A model generated the notes under the pieces. The model was not told where the DNA came from and did not search any database. It saw nothing but the letters and a program-made list of their open reading frames with translations. The position numbers and the translations under genes were made by a program. DNA of 64,000 nt from Bradyrhizobium elkanii USDA 76 (lineage in GTDB: Bacteria; Pseudomonadota; Alphaproteobacteria; Rhizobiales; Xanthobacteraceae): assembly GCF_023278185.1 (NCBI RefSeq), contig NZ_CP066356.1, positions 6,750,001 to 6,814,000 on the forward strand. The letters run 5' to 3'. This document shows positions 63,137 to 64,000 of the stretch, piece by piece; the stretch's first letter is position 1; each line of letters opens with the position of its first letter.

Positions 63137-64000
63137 GCGACCCTCCCCCCTTCGCGCCAGACGCTGCGCACGACGGGCAGATCGCGCGCGACGTGCACGC
63201 GGATCAGGTCGGCGCGCCGGCCGACCGCGATCTCGCCGCGGTCGTTGAGCCCGACCGCTTCGGCCGGTGTCTTGGTCACGGTGCGCACGGCGGAAGCGAG
63301 ATCGATCGCCGGCACATGCCGCGGCAGTTGCAGCGCCGCCATCAACAGGCTGGACGGAATGTAGTCCGACGACAGGATATCGAGCATGCCCTCATTGGCG
63401 AGATCGACCGCCGCGATATTGCCGGAGTGCGAGCCGCCGCGCACCACATTCGGCGCGCCCATCAGGATGTCGATGCCGGCGGCGTGCAAGCCCCGCGCAG
63501 CTTCCATCGTGGTCGGGAACTCCGCCACCGCGACCCTGTCGTTGACGGCGTCGACCACGTTCTCGTCGGTGGTGTCGTCATGGCTCGCCAGCGGGATCCG
63601 GTATTCATGCGCCAGCGCGACGATCGCGCGGGTGTTCGCAACAGCATATTCCTTCTGATAGGCGAAGCGCCGTGCGAACAGCACGTCGAGTTGGGCGTCG
63701 GTCATGCCGCCGCCCTTGCCGCGATAATAGTCGCGCAGCTTCACCTCGTCGCGGAACTGGCGCTGACCCGGCGTGTGGTCCATCAGCGACATCAGCCGCA
63801 CGTCCGGCCGGTCGATCAGTTCCTTGGCCTCGGCAACCACGTCCGGCATCGGGACCTCGCAGCGCAAATGCAGGAAGTGATCGGCGCGCAGCAGATTCTC
63901 CTCGCGCGCCGCCGCGATCGCCGCCGCCAGCACGCCGGCGCGGCCGTCGACATCCTCGGCGCCGTCCTCGCGCCAGACCCGCAGCGAATCCAGCACCGTG
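63133..64000 (-). CDS. phnM: Alpha-D-ribose 1-methylphosphonate 5-triphosphate diphosphatase (5' end outside window)
   Basis: Removes pyrophosphate from RPnTP to give the C-P lyase substrate. About 289 residues are visible of a family near 380, so the N-terminal quarter (with the first metal motif) is cut by the window edge; the GTG at 63996 is an internal codon. Visible motifs: HFLHLRCEVP, SLMDHTPGQRQFRD, LASHDDTTDENV and APNVVRGGSHSGN. The C terminus (GRRADLIRVHVARDLPVVRSVW) matches PhnM. The rest of the phn operon should lie to the right. Confidence 0.93.
   Translation of the reverse strand, partial: TVLDSLRVWREDGAEDVDGRAGVLAAAIAAAREENLLRADHFLHLRCEVPMPDVVAEAKELIDRPDVRLMSLMDHTPGQRQFRDEVKLRDYYRGKGGGMTDAQLDVLFARRFAYQKEYAVANTRAIVALAHEYRIPLASHDDTTDENVVDAVNDRVAVAEFPTTMEAARGLHAAGIDILMGAPNVVRGGSHSGNIAAVDLANEGMLDILSSDYIPSSLLMAALQLPRHVPAIDLASAVRTVTKTPAEAVGLNDRGEIAVGRRADLIRVHVARDLPVVRSVWREGGRVA

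Noticed and set aside
1..64000. tRNA, rRNA, CRISPR arrays, prophage or insertion sequences
   Set aside because: No cloverleaf-like intergenic stretch, regular spaced repeats, transposase, integrase or phage gene was recognised when reading the spacers.

Overview
The window looks like a stretch of ordinary chromosome from a GC-rich alphaproteobacterium, most probably Bradyrhizobium or a close relative in the Nitrobacteraceae. This is inferred from the protein families and their length and wording, from strong third-position G/C (which creates very long antisense open frames), and from several palindromic intergenic element families of the kind that litter Bradyrhizobium chromosomes. No sequence search was run. 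I see no phage, transposase, integrase, CRISPR array, rRNA or tRNA.

Layout. 1-4.7 kb: a partial LysR regulator divergent from a DUF1330 gene, a lytic transglycosylase, a VOC protein, a DinB protein and an alpha/beta hydrolase. 4.7-8.6 kb: a three-gene Tat-linked molybdenum hydroxylase (2Fe-2S, FAD, Mo subunits; PaoABC type). 8.9-12.9 kb: crotonase, secreted 5'-nucleotidase, histone-deacetylase-like enzyme, xseB. 13.5-18.6 kb: dxs, a nucleoside deoxyribosyltransferase, then overlapping TlyA and RumA-type RNA methyltransferases and a small nucleotidyltransferase. 18.6-24 kb: DUF1194 protein, clpS, a membrane protein, a class III nucleotide cyclase, aroC and a histidine phosphatase. 24.1-25.4 kb: an ECF sigma factor with a membrane anti-sigma factor. 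25.8-32.6 kb: a DnaJ-type protein, a lipoprotein divergent from pdxH, an SDR, a CXXC mini-protein, CorA, an L,D-transpeptidase and an extensin-like protein. 32.7-41.5 kb: acyl-CoA ligase, DUF1499, MBL hydrolase, glutaryl-CoA dehydrogenase, ribB, a KefB-type antiporter and DUF3124. 41.6-48.1 kb: aminotransferase, Tat amidohydrolase, His-rich peptide, aldo/keto reductase, PhoD phosphatase and a small secreted protein. 48.2-54.8 kb: a fused indolepyruvate ferredoxin oxidoreductase divergent from a hotdog-fold/CMD/SDR operon, then a palindrome-rich spacer and a 72-residue protein. 54.8-60.1 kb: an RND efflux pair with a divergent TetR regulator and a clear operator. 60.1-64 kb: SulP transporter, FMN-binding protein, and the edge of a phosphonate (C-P lyase) locus (phnN, phnM).

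Most genes are housekeeping or general catabolism. Coherent units are the Mo hydroxylase operon, the sigma/anti-sigma pair, the RND/TetR module, the IOR-hotdog-CMD-SDR region and phnMN. I did not find a clearly new system. The best second-look items are the repeat-rich spacer after the SDR (54283-54449), the intrinsic terminator encoded inside the last codons of the extensin-like gene, the ambiguous 5' end of the lipoprotein opposite pdxH, the RibB whose fused second domain has lost the cyclohydrolase II zinc ligands, and the several families of intergenic hairpins.
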